Shown here piece after piece: positions 40,716 through 49,579 of a DNA stretch of 64,000 nucleotides. The position numbers and the translations under genes are program-made. How positions within the stretch are numbered: position 1 is the first letter of the stretch; every line of letters starts with the position of its first letter. Source of the stretch: an uncultured Collinsella sp. (GTDB lineage: Bacteria; Actinomycetota; Coriobacteriia; Coriobacteriales; Coriobacteriaceae); NCBI GenBank assembly GCA_900762325.1, contig CAAFGG010000046.1:37962-101961 (forward strand). The letters are read 5' to 3'. The notes under the pieces were generated by a model, which worked only from the letters and a program-made list of their open reading frames with translations, had not been told where the DNA came from and made no database searches.

Positions 40716-40777
40716 CAATCTTGCTCTCTAGCTAATCAAGAAACGATATAATCTTGATTAGCTAGAGAGCAAGATTG
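40716..40777 (+). promoter_or_regulatory. Perfect 25-bp palindrome over the ATPase promoter
   Basis: Arms 40716-40740 and 40753-40777 (CAATCTTGCTCTCTAGCTAA..., exact complement) enclose AAACGATATAAT, which supplies a perfect -10 box at 40747-40752. The start codon follows 8 bases after the right arm. This looks like a repressor operator or a transcript-end hairpin controlling the downstream gene. Confidence 0.75.
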
Positions 40778-40784
40778 GAGAATC

Positions 40785-42137
40785 ATGGCATTCAACGACT
40801 TGGTAGCCCAGAAAATAAAGGACTTTGAGCAGCAGGGAGTTCCGCAGGTCTTTGAGCGAGACCTTGATTTGGGAAACCCGCAAAAGCCAAAGCGCGACAA
40901 CATCGTAAATGTGATTGTGGGGGCCCGCCGTTGTGGAAAGACGTATCGCCTGTATCAGGAGATGCGGCGGCTTCAGGGCCAAGGCGTCGAGCTTGACCGA
41001 ATGCTTTACTTCAATTTTGAGGATGAGCGCTTGCGTCCGTATGAGCCATCGCTACTAGCGGACGTGCTCGATACATTCTATGCGCTGTATCCCTCTGCTC
41101 GAACCGAGGGTGCTTACATTTTCTTTGACGAAATCCAGGAAATTCCTGAATGGGGCGCGTTTCTGCGGCGTGTGGTCGATACGGAGAAAGCGACCGTCTA
41201 TGTGACGGGATCTTCCTCTAAGATGCTGTCCTCAGAACTTAAGAGCGAGTTCAGGGGTCGTTCTCTTGTGCGAGAGCTTTTTCCGTTGAGTTTTTCGGAA
41301 TACGTCCGATATAAGACGGGAAACGTTCCTGAGCCGAATGCGCCCTTTTCACCGAGCGATGCAGCATTGCTTCGACATCATCTGACCGGATATCTTGAAC
41401 AGGGTGGATTCATCGCGACACTTGAGCAGACGCCTGCGGACGCGATTCAGCTGCTGCAGGAATATGCGTCGCGAACGGTCGCTATGGACATCGTTGAGCG
41501 CTATGACGTCAAGAACCCTCGTTTGGCCTCGTTGTTCCTGACGCGGTGCATGGCGTCTTCGGGACGAGAGCTGTCGGTGAACAAAGTGTACAACGAGTTC
41601 AAGAGTAGGCAGATAGCCGTCAGTCGTAATTCGCTCAGTGCCTTACTTGAGTATTACGAGGACGCCTATCTGATGTTTTCTGTGCCGGAGTTCACGCGTT
41701 CACTTGCAAATAATATGCGGTCTGTGTCTAAAGTCTACGCTGTCGATCCTGCGATGTTTGGAGCATTCTCTCCCGCATCGGCATTGGATCAGGGCCAGAG
41801 GCTCGAGACTGCGGTGTTCAATGCGCTAAGAAGAAGGACCCCCGCGGTACGGGCCGGTTCGGTCTGTCGCCTGCTGATCAAAGAGAAGAATAAAAGCCAC
41901 GAAGTGGATTTTGTGGCTGGGGATGCACTTCTCATGCAGGCTTATAGCCTGATTCAGGTGAGCGCGGATATGGCAAGCGAGAAAACGCGCGCGCGCGAAA
42001 TAGCCGCGCTTGATGCCTCGATGGCCCAGTTCGATCTTGGCGAGTCGGAAATCGTTACCATGGATGAGCAGGCCGATATTCCATGCGAGCACGGTGTGGT
42101 ACACGTTGTTCCCGCATGGAAGTGGCTCCTTGCCTAA
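40785..42137 (+). CDS. AAA+ ATPase with DUF4143 domain
   Basis: 450 residues. Walker A is GARRCGKTYRLYQ near residue 45; Walker B is AYIFFDEIQEIPEW. The C-terminal DUF4143 domain contains a nuclease-like strand pattern (RLLIKEKNKSHEVDFV). Proteins of this family are common in bacteria and archaea and their role is not established; a DNA-related role is often supposed. GGAG precedes the start. GC is lower and codon use less biased than in neighbours, suggesting transfer. Expression is probably set by the palindrome upstream. Confidence 0.85.
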   Translation: MAFNDLVAQKIKDFEQQGVPQVFERDLDLGNPQKPKRDNIVNVIVGARRCGKTYRLYQEMRRLQGQGVELDRMLYFNFEDERLRPYEPSLLADVLDTFYALYPSARTEGAYIFFDEIQEIPEWGAFLRRVVDTEKATVYVTGSSSKMLSSELKSEFRGRSLVRELFPLSFSEYVRYKTGNVPEPNAPFSPSDAALLRHHLTGYLEQGGFIATLEQTPADAIQLLQEYASRTVAMDIVERYDVKNPRLASLFLTRCMASSGRELSVNKVYNEFKSRQIAVSRNSLSALLEYYEDAYLMFSVPEFTRSLANNMRSVSKVYAVDPAMFGAFSPASALDQGQRLETAVFNALRRRTPAVRAGSVCRLLIKEKNKSHEVDFVAGDALLMQAYSLIQVSADMASEKTRAREIAALDASMAQFDLGESEIVTMDEQADIPCEHGVVHVVPAWKWLLA

Positions 42138-42152
42138 CCATCTACGGATCTG

Positions 42153-42178
42153 TGGGGCCAGGACCTCCTGGCCCCTTC
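42153..42178. terminator. Hairpin between convergent genes
   Basis: GGGGCCAGGACCTCCTGGCCCC, then TTC; it lies between the ATPase and the convergent 42211 gene. Confidence 0.6.
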
Positions 42179-42210
42179 ATCACGGTTGGGGAGCACCATG
42201 ATGCGCCCGG

Positions 42211-43707
42211 CTAGTCCTGGGCCTTGATGCTCGGCAGGAGAATCTGGGCGAGGTAGTCGGTCTCGAGTTTGGTCGCGGCGTCGGCTTTGCCGTCTTTGCC
42301 GACTAGTACGTTCTTGATCTGGCTATAGGTGTAGCGGTTGCCGGTCGTAAGCTCGACAAGCTCAATGGCCGTGTCCATGGGGTAGGTTGACACGGGGTTC
42401 TGCGTCCGTCCGTTGATGGTCTGGGGCACCACGTACGGATAGACGGGGCCGCTGGCGTAGACGGTGTAACCGTTGCCTAGATTGGCCGCACCCAAAACCG
42501 TATCGCCCTCATCGGGCGTAAAGCTCTCGCCCTCGCGCACCGTGACAAGCGTCACAAGCGGCGTGCTCGTGTCGCCGGCAAGATAGATGCATAGCGTGCT
42601 GCCATTTTGCCAAGTCTCGACCTTGCCGTACCACTCAACGGGAATATCGAGCTGATACAGGTCCGTTGCCTTATGTCGAGCATCGGCGTCGCGGGCCGCC
42701 TGCGCCTTGCGGGAGCTCACGGCGTTGGTTGCGGCGTCGCGTCGCGCGGTTGCCGCCTGCTGGAGTACCTTTGCGACCGCGGCGGAATTCACCCCGCCTT
42801 CCTCGGCATACTTGGCGGCGGCATCGATCTGGTCGTCAGTCACCGTGTCGGCCGAAGGCACCTTGAGCTTAAAGGTGGCCTGGGCGCTCAAATCCTGCCC
42901 ATCGCTCTTAATGGTGACCTGCGCCTTGGTGGTCGGGACAGTGTAGATGGTGCCGTCTTCCGCGATGGGGGATCCAGCAATGGAGAGCGTGTAATCGCCG
43001 GGCAGCAGTTTAATGCCGCGGCCGTGCTCGTCAACATAGAGCGTTTCGCTCACGGAGGAGCCGTCAGAATCCTGACCGCTCACCTGTACGGGAATCTTGG
43101 AGCCGGTGGAACAGTCGAGGCCCGCGGCATGCACGCCAATCTGCACTGACATCATCGTGTGAGCATTGGCGGCGGCAGCGGCAGCCTGCTCTTGCTGATA
43201 TCCGTTCCAGGCAGCATAGCCTGCACCGCCGACGACGAGCGCGACGGCCACGACACCGGCGACCATCAGATTGCGGCGCTTGGGCGACATCTTGCGATGG
43301 CGAACCTCGGCCTCGCGTGCCGAGGGAACGGACGGCAGGGGAATATCGCCCATGGCGATGGTCTCGTCCACGGCTGGTGCGGAACCCAGGCCAGGAAGCT
43401 CGCGGGTCAGCGAATCCTCGGCCGGTAAGCTGTCGAGCAGGACGGTTTCCTCGCCTGTGTCGGATTCGGGCTGGTTGCCGGCCTCGCTTTCGGTGTCTTC
43501 GTGATCTGCCTCATCCTCGGCAGGCTCAACGTCGTCTGCATCCTGATCATCGGATTGCGCCTCGGTTTCCGGCTCATCCTGCACATCAACGCCCGAATCG
43601 TCAAACGCAATCTCATCGAGTGAAATCCGGTCTAAGCTCTCCAAGGCCTCAGCGCAAGCTTCTGCATCTTGGGCCGCATCCTCTTGACCCATCGTCTCAT
43701 CTTTCAT
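42211..43707 (-). CDS. Membrane-anchored protein related to the element's surface proteins
   Basis: 498 residues. A long acidic cytoplasmic N-terminus (1-140; rich in Asp/Glu) precedes one membrane helix at about 147-170 (LMVAGVVAVALVVGGAGYAA). The outer part starts with a domain (SVQIGVHAAGLD... GDYTLSIAGSPIAEDGTIY) that aligns with the domain in the two surface proteins at 53.8 and 55.4 kb. A helical linker and a unique C-terminal domain follow. Function unknown; a surface or envelope role is inferred from topology. A good ATG at 43707 begins MKDETMGQED. Confidence 0.8.
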   Translation of the reverse strand: MKDETMGQEDAAQDAEACAEALESLDRISLDEIAFDDSGVDVQDEPETEAQSDDQDADDVEPAEDEADHEDTESEAGNQPESDTGEETVLLDSLPAEDSLTRELPGLGSAPAVDETIAMGDIPLPSVPSAREAEVRHRKMSPKRRNLMVAGVVAVALVVGGAGYAAWNGYQQEQAAAAAANAHTMMSVQIGVHAAGLDCSTGSKIPVQVSGQDSDGSSVSETLYVDEHGRGIKLLPGDYTLSIAGSPIAEDGTIYTVPTTKAQVTIKSDGQDLSAQATFKLKVPSADTVTDDQIDAAAKYAEEGGVNSAAVAKVLQQAATARRDAATNAVSSRKAQAARDADARHKATDLYQLDIPVEWYGKVETWQNGSTLCIYLAGDTSTPLVTLVTVREGESFTPDEGDTVLGAANLGNGYTVYASGPVYPYVVPQTINGRTQNPVSTYPMDTAIELVELTTGNRYTYSQIKNVLVGKDGKADAATKLETDYLAQILLPSIKAQD

Positions 43708-43837
43708 ATATCCCCCAAGCTCAATATCGGGACAACAATGTACCCAAAAACAGAGTCATATAGAGCTGTCAGGCAATCGGAAATCTGATTTTATCTGTGC
43801 GAGAGGTTTTGAATATGTGCGTGGATGCGCGCAACAA

Positions 43838-43878
43838 CAAAAAGCCCCCGGAAAGCGGACAAATCGCTTTCCGGGGGC
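43838..43878 (-). terminator. Terminator of the DUF5692-like gene
   Basis: On the minus strand GCCCCCGGAAAGCG pairs with CGCTTTCCGGGGGC, followed by TTTTTGTTG. Confidence 0.85.
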
Positions 43879-43948
43879 ATGCAATACGTTGCATTGCGCG
43901 GAGTCGGCCAGGCGGCTTCACATTCAAGCGATGTTTGCGTCGGGCGCG

Positions 43949-44956
43949 TTACTCGGCGTGCGCGTAATCAACCTTGGCGCGGCGAGCGGTAGCCTTCTCC
44001 CAATCGCTGGTGCCCTCAAAGACATCCTGCTTGTAGGGATTGCGGCCGAGTTTCTTGGCGCGGTAGGCGATGTAGATGATCGCGGCGACGTTGGCGACCA
44101 GTGCGGCGATTGAGACCGCGGTAGCGGCGACGGGGTCGAGCGTGGAGTGGGTCACAAAGATGGACTCCTCCTGGAAGTACGGGAACACCTGGGCAAACAT
44201 GCACCAAATGGCCAGCGTAAAGGCGCGGTTCTGGATCCAGCCGCCCTTGTTCCAGATAAAGGCGGCGACGGTGGGCGCCAGCAGCAGCGCAAAGCCGCAG
44301 AACCAGGAGTGGGTGGGCAGGCAGTTGTAGGTGTAGCAGAAGTTCCAGATATCGTAGGCGATGATGTAGACCCAGGTCATGTCGGGCCACAGCATGTCGG
44401 TCTGATCCTCGGAGGCGTAGACGCTCCACCAACCGGTCATGCAGAAGATGTTGATGATACCGGCGATGCCGTTGAACACGTTGTTCCAGCCGGCCAGCTG
44501 CGTGGCGCCCTCGGAGGTGACCCAGGTGGACTCGCCCAGGACAAAGAAGTGATAGGCGCTCTCAAAGTCGGACACGACGGCGATCATGATATTGATGGCG
44601 ACGATCACAAACGGCCACGCGCGGAACCAATGCGCCTTGCCGATCTTTCCCCACTGGTACTTAATGGCAATGAAGCCCCAGCAACCGGCCAGTGCCGCGT
44701 ATACCTTGGCGTAGTGGAACCAGCTGTTCTGGTACACATGGGTGGGGTTGGTGAGCGCCCACTCGGCACCCTGCGAAACACCGACGGCGATGGCGACACA
44801 GTAGATGGTCATGGCCAGCGGAGCCACGCCAAAGATGATTGCCGCGCCCAGCTTGGTGCGGCGGCCGACCTCGTTGAGCACGATCAGGCCAATAAAGACC
44901 ATGGCCCAGCCGGCCCAGTGGATAAGGGTATCGCTACCCCAAACATCGAACAGCAT
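43949..44956 (-). CDS. Polytopic membrane protein (DUF5692-like)
   Basis: 335 residues with about nine hydrophobic segments. Aromatic-rich loops such as WYMSVYASEDQTD-like WWSVYASEDQTDMLW and NFCYTYNCLPTHSWFCGF are distinctive. I recall this family as DUF5692 in Coriobacteriia, function unknown. GAAAGGAGAG precedes the start. Its gene is followed on the same strand by none; upstream lies a tetR gene, then divergently a large Fe-S flavoprotein, so it may be the membrane partner of that redox enzyme. Confidence 0.75.
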   Translation of the reverse strand: MLFDVWGSDTLIHWAGWAMVFIGLIVLNEVGRRTKLGAAIIFGVAPLAMTIYCVAIAVGVSQGAEWALTNPTHVYQNSWFHYAKVYAALAGCWGFIAIKYQWGKIGKAHWFRAWPFVIVAINIMIAVVSDFESAYHFFVLGESTWVTSEGATQLAGWNNVFNGIAGIINIFCMTGWWSVYASEDQTDMLWPDMTWVYIIAYDIWNFCYTYNCLPTHSWFCGFALLLAPTVAAFIWNKGGWIQNRAFTLAIWCMFAQVFPYFQEESIFVTHSTLDPVAATAVSIAALVANVAAIIYIAYRAKKLGRNPYKQDVFEGTSDWEKATARRAKVDYAHAE

Positions 44957-45019
44957 GCTGCTCTCCTTTCACACGCCCGCGGCCCCTCTTCTGATCGCGG
45001 GCAGTTTGGCCAAATGTCG

Positions 45020-45682
45020 TCAGTTCTGGGGCTTGCGCTCCGGGTACTTGGCGGTATAGCCCTCGATGTGGAGTGTCGAGGCGATGATTTCCTTGACCGT
45101 CTCGTCGGGCACATCGGGGTGCGTGCGGATATACATCAAAAGACCCATGATGAGGGTGTAGAACGTTTCGTAGACATGGTCGATGCGCAGCTCGTGGTGG
45201 GCGACAAAATCCACCACGGTGGTGTCGCAGATATACTGCGCCACACGCTGGACCACGTTGTGCAAAAAGCCGCCGTAGAGCGCGCCGCTGTTGGAGGTCA
45301 GAGTGTGCGGCAGTTCGTGGCCGCTGGCGACCAGGCGCTTAAAGAGCGGGGCGACGGTGTCGAGCGCGCCCTCGATATCACCGACGGTGCGGTTGGCATT
45401 CCACTGCTCGAGCTCGGAGATAAAACCGTCGATTGCCTCGTCCATAACAGCGGTGACGGCGGCGTCCATGTCGGCGAAGTAGTGGTAGAACAATGAGCGC
45501 GTGCAGCCGGCTCGCTTGGTCACGGCCGAGACAGATAGATGCGACACGCCCAGCTCAGAGCTTACGGTGCGCACGGCGGCGAGGATCTCGCGACGGCGTT
45601 CGTCGCCCGTCAGGCGCTTTGTCGCGCTATCGGATGCGGGGACGGCATCGACCACAGAGGTATCTACTGTGTTGCTGCCCAT
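45020..45682 (-). CDS. TetR-family transcriptional regulator
   Basis: 220 residues. The N-terminal helix-turn-helix at about 25-70 has LSVSAVTKRAGCTRSLFYHYF. The ligand-binding half is helical and variable. AAAGGCGG precedes the start. Two palindromes TTGACN5-type lie just upstream, between this gene and the divergent oxidoreductase gene. It most likely controls itself, the membrane protein gene downstream and the oxidoreductase. Ligand unknown. Confidence 0.88.
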   Translation of the reverse strand: MGSNTVDTSVVDAVPASDSATKRLTGDERRREILAAVRTVSSELGVSHLSVSAVTKRAGCTRSLFYHYFADMDAAVTAVMDEAIDGFISELEQWNANRTVGDIEGALDTVAPLFKRLVASGHELPHTLTSNSGALYGGFLHNVVQRVAQYICDTTVVDFVAHHELRIDHVYETFYTLIMGLLMYIRTHPDVPDETVKEIIASTLHIEGYTAKYPERKPQN

Positions 45683-45740
45683 GTTTTGCCGCCTTTCATC
45701 CTCTTCTGCCTGACCGTTCGCCTAACAGTCTTGAATATTG

Positions 45741-45778
45741 TTGACGGTTCGTCAATACTATTTTTGACACAATGTCAA
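45741..45778. promoter_or_regulatory. Tandem palindromic operators in the tetR/oxidoreductase spacer
   Basis: TTGACGGTTCGTCAA (45741-45755) and TTGACACAATGTCAA (45764-45778) are two 15-bp palindromes with centres 23 bp apart. Both fit a TetR dimer site and overlap -35-like boxes in both directions. Confidence 0.65.
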
Positions 45779-45871
45779 CTAATGGCGGGTGAACGGCATG
45801 GGGGCATGCCCGGCCTGCAAAAAAGAGGGGTGCCGCGGTCTCGCCGGGCTGTGGCAAGAGAAGGGACAACC

Positions 45872-48649
45872 ATGATTCTCAACGGACCGGGGATTAGCTA
45901 TACCGAGCCCGATATCGGCTCGGAGTTCGTGCCGCCGCTGCCGGAGCATCCGCGCGAGGCCATCGTCAAGCTGTGCGAGCACTGCACCAACCGTCTGCTG
46001 CATCGCGACGAGCTGCTGGGCTACGAGTACTGGTCGTTTGCCGAGGCCGCAACCGATGAGCAGGCCGAAGTGCTCTGCAAGATGAAGATGCGCCGTCCTT
46101 ATACGCTGCCCGAGATGGTCAAGCTCACCGGCATGCCCGAGGCCGATATCGAGAAGATGCTCGACGACATGAGCTACACGGGTCTGCTCGAGTACAACTG
46201 GGAAAACCCCGAGCGCGCCAAGCAGTGGGTGCTGCCCATGCTGGTGCCGGGTTCTGCCGAGTTCCTCAACATGCGCGTGAGCCAGCTCGAGGAGCATCCG
46301 GTCTATGCCAAGTTCTTTGAACAGGCATCCAAGGGCCCGCTGTCCAAGGCTACGCCGATGGTGCCGCCCGGAGGCGCCGGTATCGGCATGCACGTCATTC
46401 CGGTCGAGAAGGCCATTGACGCCGCGAGCACCTCGGTGCCTATTGAGCATATCGAGCATTGGCTCGACAAATACGATGGCAAATATGCCGCTAGCACCTG
46501 CAGCTGCCGCGCGAGCCGTCGCGTGATGGGTGAGGGCTGCGCCGACGACCCCGCCGACTGGTGCATTGCCGTGGGCGATATGGCCGACTATGTGGTTGAG
46601 ACCGACCGCGGCCATTACGTGACGCGCGACGAGGTCTACGACATCCTGCGCCAGGCCGAGGACAACGGCTTTGTGCACCAGATCACCAATATCGACGGCG
46701 AGAACAAGATCTTCGCTATCTGCAACTGCAACGTCAACGTGTGCTACGCCCTGCGCACCTCTCAGCTGTTCAACACGCCCAACCTGTCGCGCTCGGCCTA
46801 TGTCGCCAAGGTCGAGAAGGACAAGTGCGTTGCCTGCGGTCGCTGCGTAGAGGTGTGCCCGGCCGGCGCCGCCAAGCTCGGCCAGAAGCTCTGCAGCAAA
46901 AAGGCCGGCGGACAGGTGCCCGAGTATCCGCGCCAGGAGCTGCCCGACGCCACCAAGTGGGACCACACCAAGTGGTCGCCCAACTACCGCAACGACAACC
47001 GCATCGAGACGCATGAGTCTGGCACCGCTCCCTGCAAGACGGCCTGCCCCGCGCACGTTGCCGTTCAGGGCTATTTGAAGCTCGCGGCTCAGGGTCGCTA
47101 TGACGAGGCCCTAGCACTCATTAAGCGCGAGAACCCGCTGCCCGCTATCTGCGGCCGTGTGTGCAACCGCCGCTGTGAGGATGCCTGCACCCGCGGCCGC
47201 GTGGACGCCGCCGTGGCTATCGACGAGGTCAAGAAGTTTATCGCTCAGCGCGATCTGAATGCCGCGACCCGCTATGTCCCACCTGTGGTGACCCCGACGC
47301 GTGCCGGCGGCTTCGATCAGAAGATTGCCATCATCGGTGCCGGTCCGGCCGGCCTATCCTGCGCCTTCTATCTGGCCGAGAAGGGCTACAAACCTGTCGT
47401 GTTCGAGAAGAACGAGCGCCCGGGCGGCATGCTCACCTACGGCATTCCCAGCTTTAAGCTGCAGAAGGACGTTATCGAGGCCGAGGTCGAGATCATTCGC
47501 CTGATGGGCGCCGAGTTCCGCTATGGCGTGGAGGTCGGTCGTGATGTGACGCTCGACGAGCTGCGCGCGCAGGGCTTTAAGGCCTTTTACGTGGCCATCG
47601 GCTGCCAGGGCGGCCGCCTTGCCGGTATTCCGGGCGAGGATGCCGAGGACGTGACCGTGGCCGTCGACTTCCTTCGCGAGGTTAACAGCGGCAAGATCGA
47701 TACCCTGTCCGGCCGCACCATTGTGGTGGGCGGCGGCAACGTGGCCATCGACGTTGCCCGCAACGCCTGCCGTTTGGGCTCTGAGCACGTTGAGATGTTC
47801 TGCCTGGAGAGCGAGGTCCAGATGCCCGCCAGCGAGGAGGAACGTCGCGAGGCCGTTGAGGACGGCGCGCACATCAGCTGCGGCTGGGGCCCCAAGGAGA
47901 TTCACCTGGACGAGGCCGGTCGTGTGTGCGGTATCACCTTCAAGCGCTGCACGCGTGTCTTTGACGACGAGGGCCGTTTTGCGCCCGAGTACGACGAGAA
48001 CGATCTGCGCCGTGTCGATGCCGACCGTGTCGTCATGTCGATTGGCCAGTCCATTGTGTGGGGCGACCTGCTGGCTGGCTCCAAGGTGGAGCTCGGCCGC
48101 GGCCAGGGTGCCCTTGCCGATCCCCAGACCTACCAGACCGCCGAGCCAGACATCTTTGTGGGCGGCGACGTCTACACCGGCCCCAGCTTTGCCATCGACG
48201 CTATCGCCGCCGGCCACGAGGCCGCGGTGTCCATCCATCGCTTTGTGCAGCCGGGCTCCACGCTCACCATCGGCCGCAATCAGCGCCGCTACACCGCGCT
48301 CGACCGCGACGACGTTGTGCTCGAGAGCTACGACAACGCGAGCCGCGAGGTTGCGCATGTGGACCGCGAACGCGAGAAGGCTGCGCCGTTTAGCGAGTAC
48401 GTCGAGACCTTTACCGAGGAGCAGGTGCGCGCCGAGACCGCCCGCTGCCTGGGCTGCGGCGCCTCGATCGTCGACCCCAACAAGTGTATCGGCTGCGGCC
48501 TGTGCACCACCAAGTGCGCGTTTGACGCTATCCATCTGGATCGCGACCGCCCCGAGTGCTCCACGATGGTCAAATACGAGCAAAAGCTCCCAAGCCTCGG
48601 CAAGTACGCTCTAAAGCGTGCAATCAAAATCAAGTTCGGTCGTAAATAG
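45872..48649 (+). CDS. Fe-S/FAD NAD(P)-dependent oxidoreductase (GltD-like fusion)
   Basis: 925 residues. The first about 300 are a module with cysteine motifs (CEHCTNRLL, CSCRASRRVMGEGC, CNCNVNVCYALR). A 4Fe-4S ferredoxin motif follows (CVACGRCVEVCPAG). Then comes a GltD-like region: CPAHVAVQGYLKLA and CNRRCEDACTRG bind Fe-S, GAGPAGLSCAFYLAEKGY binds FAD, and VVGGGNVAIDVAR binds NAD(P). A second ferredoxin domain ends the protein (CLGCGASIV, CIGCGLCTTKC). It probably moves electrons between NAD(P)H and a membrane or ferredoxin partner. AGAAGGG precedes ATG 45872. The N-terminal module is not one I can name. Confidence 0.85.
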   Translation: MILNGPGISYTEPDIGSEFVPPLPEHPREAIVKLCEHCTNRLLHRDELLGYEYWSFAEAATDEQAEVLCKMKMRRPYTLPEMVKLTGMPEADIEKMLDDMSYTGLLEYNWENPERAKQWVLPMLVPGSAEFLNMRVSQLEEHPVYAKFFEQASKGPLSKATPMVPPGGAGIGMHVIPVEKAIDAASTSVPIEHIEHWLDKYDGKYAASTCSCRASRRVMGEGCADDPADWCIAVGDMADYVVETDRGHYVTRDEVYDILRQAEDNGFVHQITNIDGENKIFAICNCNVNVCYALRTSQLFNTPNLSRSAYVAKVEKDKCVACGRCVEVCPAGAAKLGQKLCSKKAGGQVPEYPRQELPDATKWDHTKWSPNYRNDNRIETHESGTAPCKTACPAHVAVQGYLKLAAQGRYDEALALIKRENPLPAICGRVCNRRCEDACTRGRVDAAVAIDEVKKFIAQRDLNAATRYVPPVVTPTRAGGFDQKIAIIGAGPAGLSCAFYLAEKGYKPVVFEKNERPGGMLTYGIPSFKLQKDVIEAEVEIIRLMGAEFRYGVEVGRDVTLDELRAQGFKAFYVAIGCQGGRLAGIPGEDAEDVTVAVDFLREVNSGKIDTLSGRTIVVGGGNVAIDVARNACRLGSEHVEMFCLESEVQMPASEEERREAVEDGAHISCGWGPKEIHLDEAGRVCGITFKRCTRVFDDEGRFAPEYDENDLRRVDADRVVMSIGQSIVWGDLLAGSKVELGRGQGALADPQTYQTAEPDIFVGGDVYTGPSFAIDAIAAGHEAAVSIHRFVQPGSTLTIGRNQRRYTALDRDDVVLESYDNASREVAHVDREREKAAPFSEYVETFTEEQVRAETARCLGCGASIVDPNKCIGCGLCTTKCAFDAIHLDRDRPECSTMVKYEQKLPSLGKYALKRAIKIKFGRK

Positions 48650-48745
48650 GTAACCATGGCGGGTAAGGGGACGGCGCAGACTAGATTTCGCCGTTCCCTT
48701 GCTTTGAGTTTGCATCGAATCAACCTCTGCAGAAAGGGTTTCGAC

Positions 48746-49174
48746 TTGCATGAATTAGGGATTGTGTATCACATCATTCGCGATGTTGAGAATGTGGCGC
48801 GCGCTCATGGCGTGCGTCGCGTTTCGAGCGTCACGCTGCTGCTGGGCGAGGTCTCGGGCGTCGTCCCCGATCTACTACTCGACGCTTGGCGCTGGGCGGC
48901 GGATAAAAAGCCTATCACGCAGGGCGCGGAGCTTATCGTGGAGCCTGTCGAGGCCGTGACGCATTGCGAGGCGTGCGGCCGCGACTACGCGACGGTCGAG
49001 CACGGCAAGACTTGCCCCCATTGCGGCAGCGGTGAAACATACCTGCTGCAGGGCCAGGAGGTCATGATCAAACAGATCGAGACCCCCGACGAGGACCCGG
49101 CAGGCGCTGCTCCTGACGGCCTCTCCGACGCCCCCGATGCCGTCGACGCCGCCAACCCCCTCCACATCGCCTAG
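48746..49174 (+). CDS. hypA: Hydrogenase maturation nickel chaperone HypA
   Basis: 142 residues. Translation should start at TTG 48746 to give the essential MHELG; His2 binds nickel. Behind it lies GAAAGGG. The zinc site is CEAC...CPHC. The C-terminal tail after the zinc finger (about 25 residues, Asp/Ala/Pro-rich) is longer than usual. HypA hands Ni to the hydrogenase large subunit with HypB, which is not in this window. It lies 29 kb from hypCDEF. Confidence 0.92.
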   Translation: MHELGIVYHIIRDVENVARAHGVRRVSSVTLLLGEVSGVVPDLLLDAWRWAADKKPITQGAELIVEPVEAVTHCEACGRDYATVEHGKTCPHCGSGETYLLQGQEVMIKQIETPDEDPAGAAPDGLSDAPDAVDAANPLHIA

Positions 49175-49183
49175 GATTCCCTA

Positions 49184-49251
49184 TAAGTTGCGGTGAAATA
49201 GTTCCTAAATTCAGCCTTCTGGCTCTTAAACAAGAACTATTCCACCGCAAC
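49184..49251. repeat. Family G palindrome, copy 1
   Basis: AAGTTGCGGTGAAATAGTTC pairs with GAACTATTCCACCGCAAC around about 27 bases. Copy 2 lies after the PTS operon. Confidence 0.85.
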
Positions 49252-49579
49252 CATTTTGAGTGGTTTCATAGACCATAAGTCACGAAAATAGTCAAGCCAT
49301 GTCTGTTTAAACAAAATAGCGGCAGTACAAGCGCATTCGCGCTTGCCTAAAATCGATATTAATGAACAGCCTGCTTGTATCTGTAAAATGCATGGCTTGA
49401 TGAGCGACGCCTTGTCGTGTAATGAGTCAAAAAGCAGTAACGTAATCAACTTGTAACAAACCTAGACGTTTAAACAAATAATCCAACCTTTTGCGGATTT
49501 AGCTATAATTTCACAAACCAAACAGCTATACTCCTTTCATGTCGTGTAGGAAATACGTAGACAAAAAGGAGGTTATGTG
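49252..49579. promoter_or_regulatory. AT-rich leader of the PTS operon
   Basis: About 330 bp of lower GC with no gene. TATAAT at 49504-49509 is a good -10 box without a good -35 partner. I found no clear sigma54 -24/-12 element, although mannose-type PTS operons elsewhere often use one. Confidence 0.4.
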
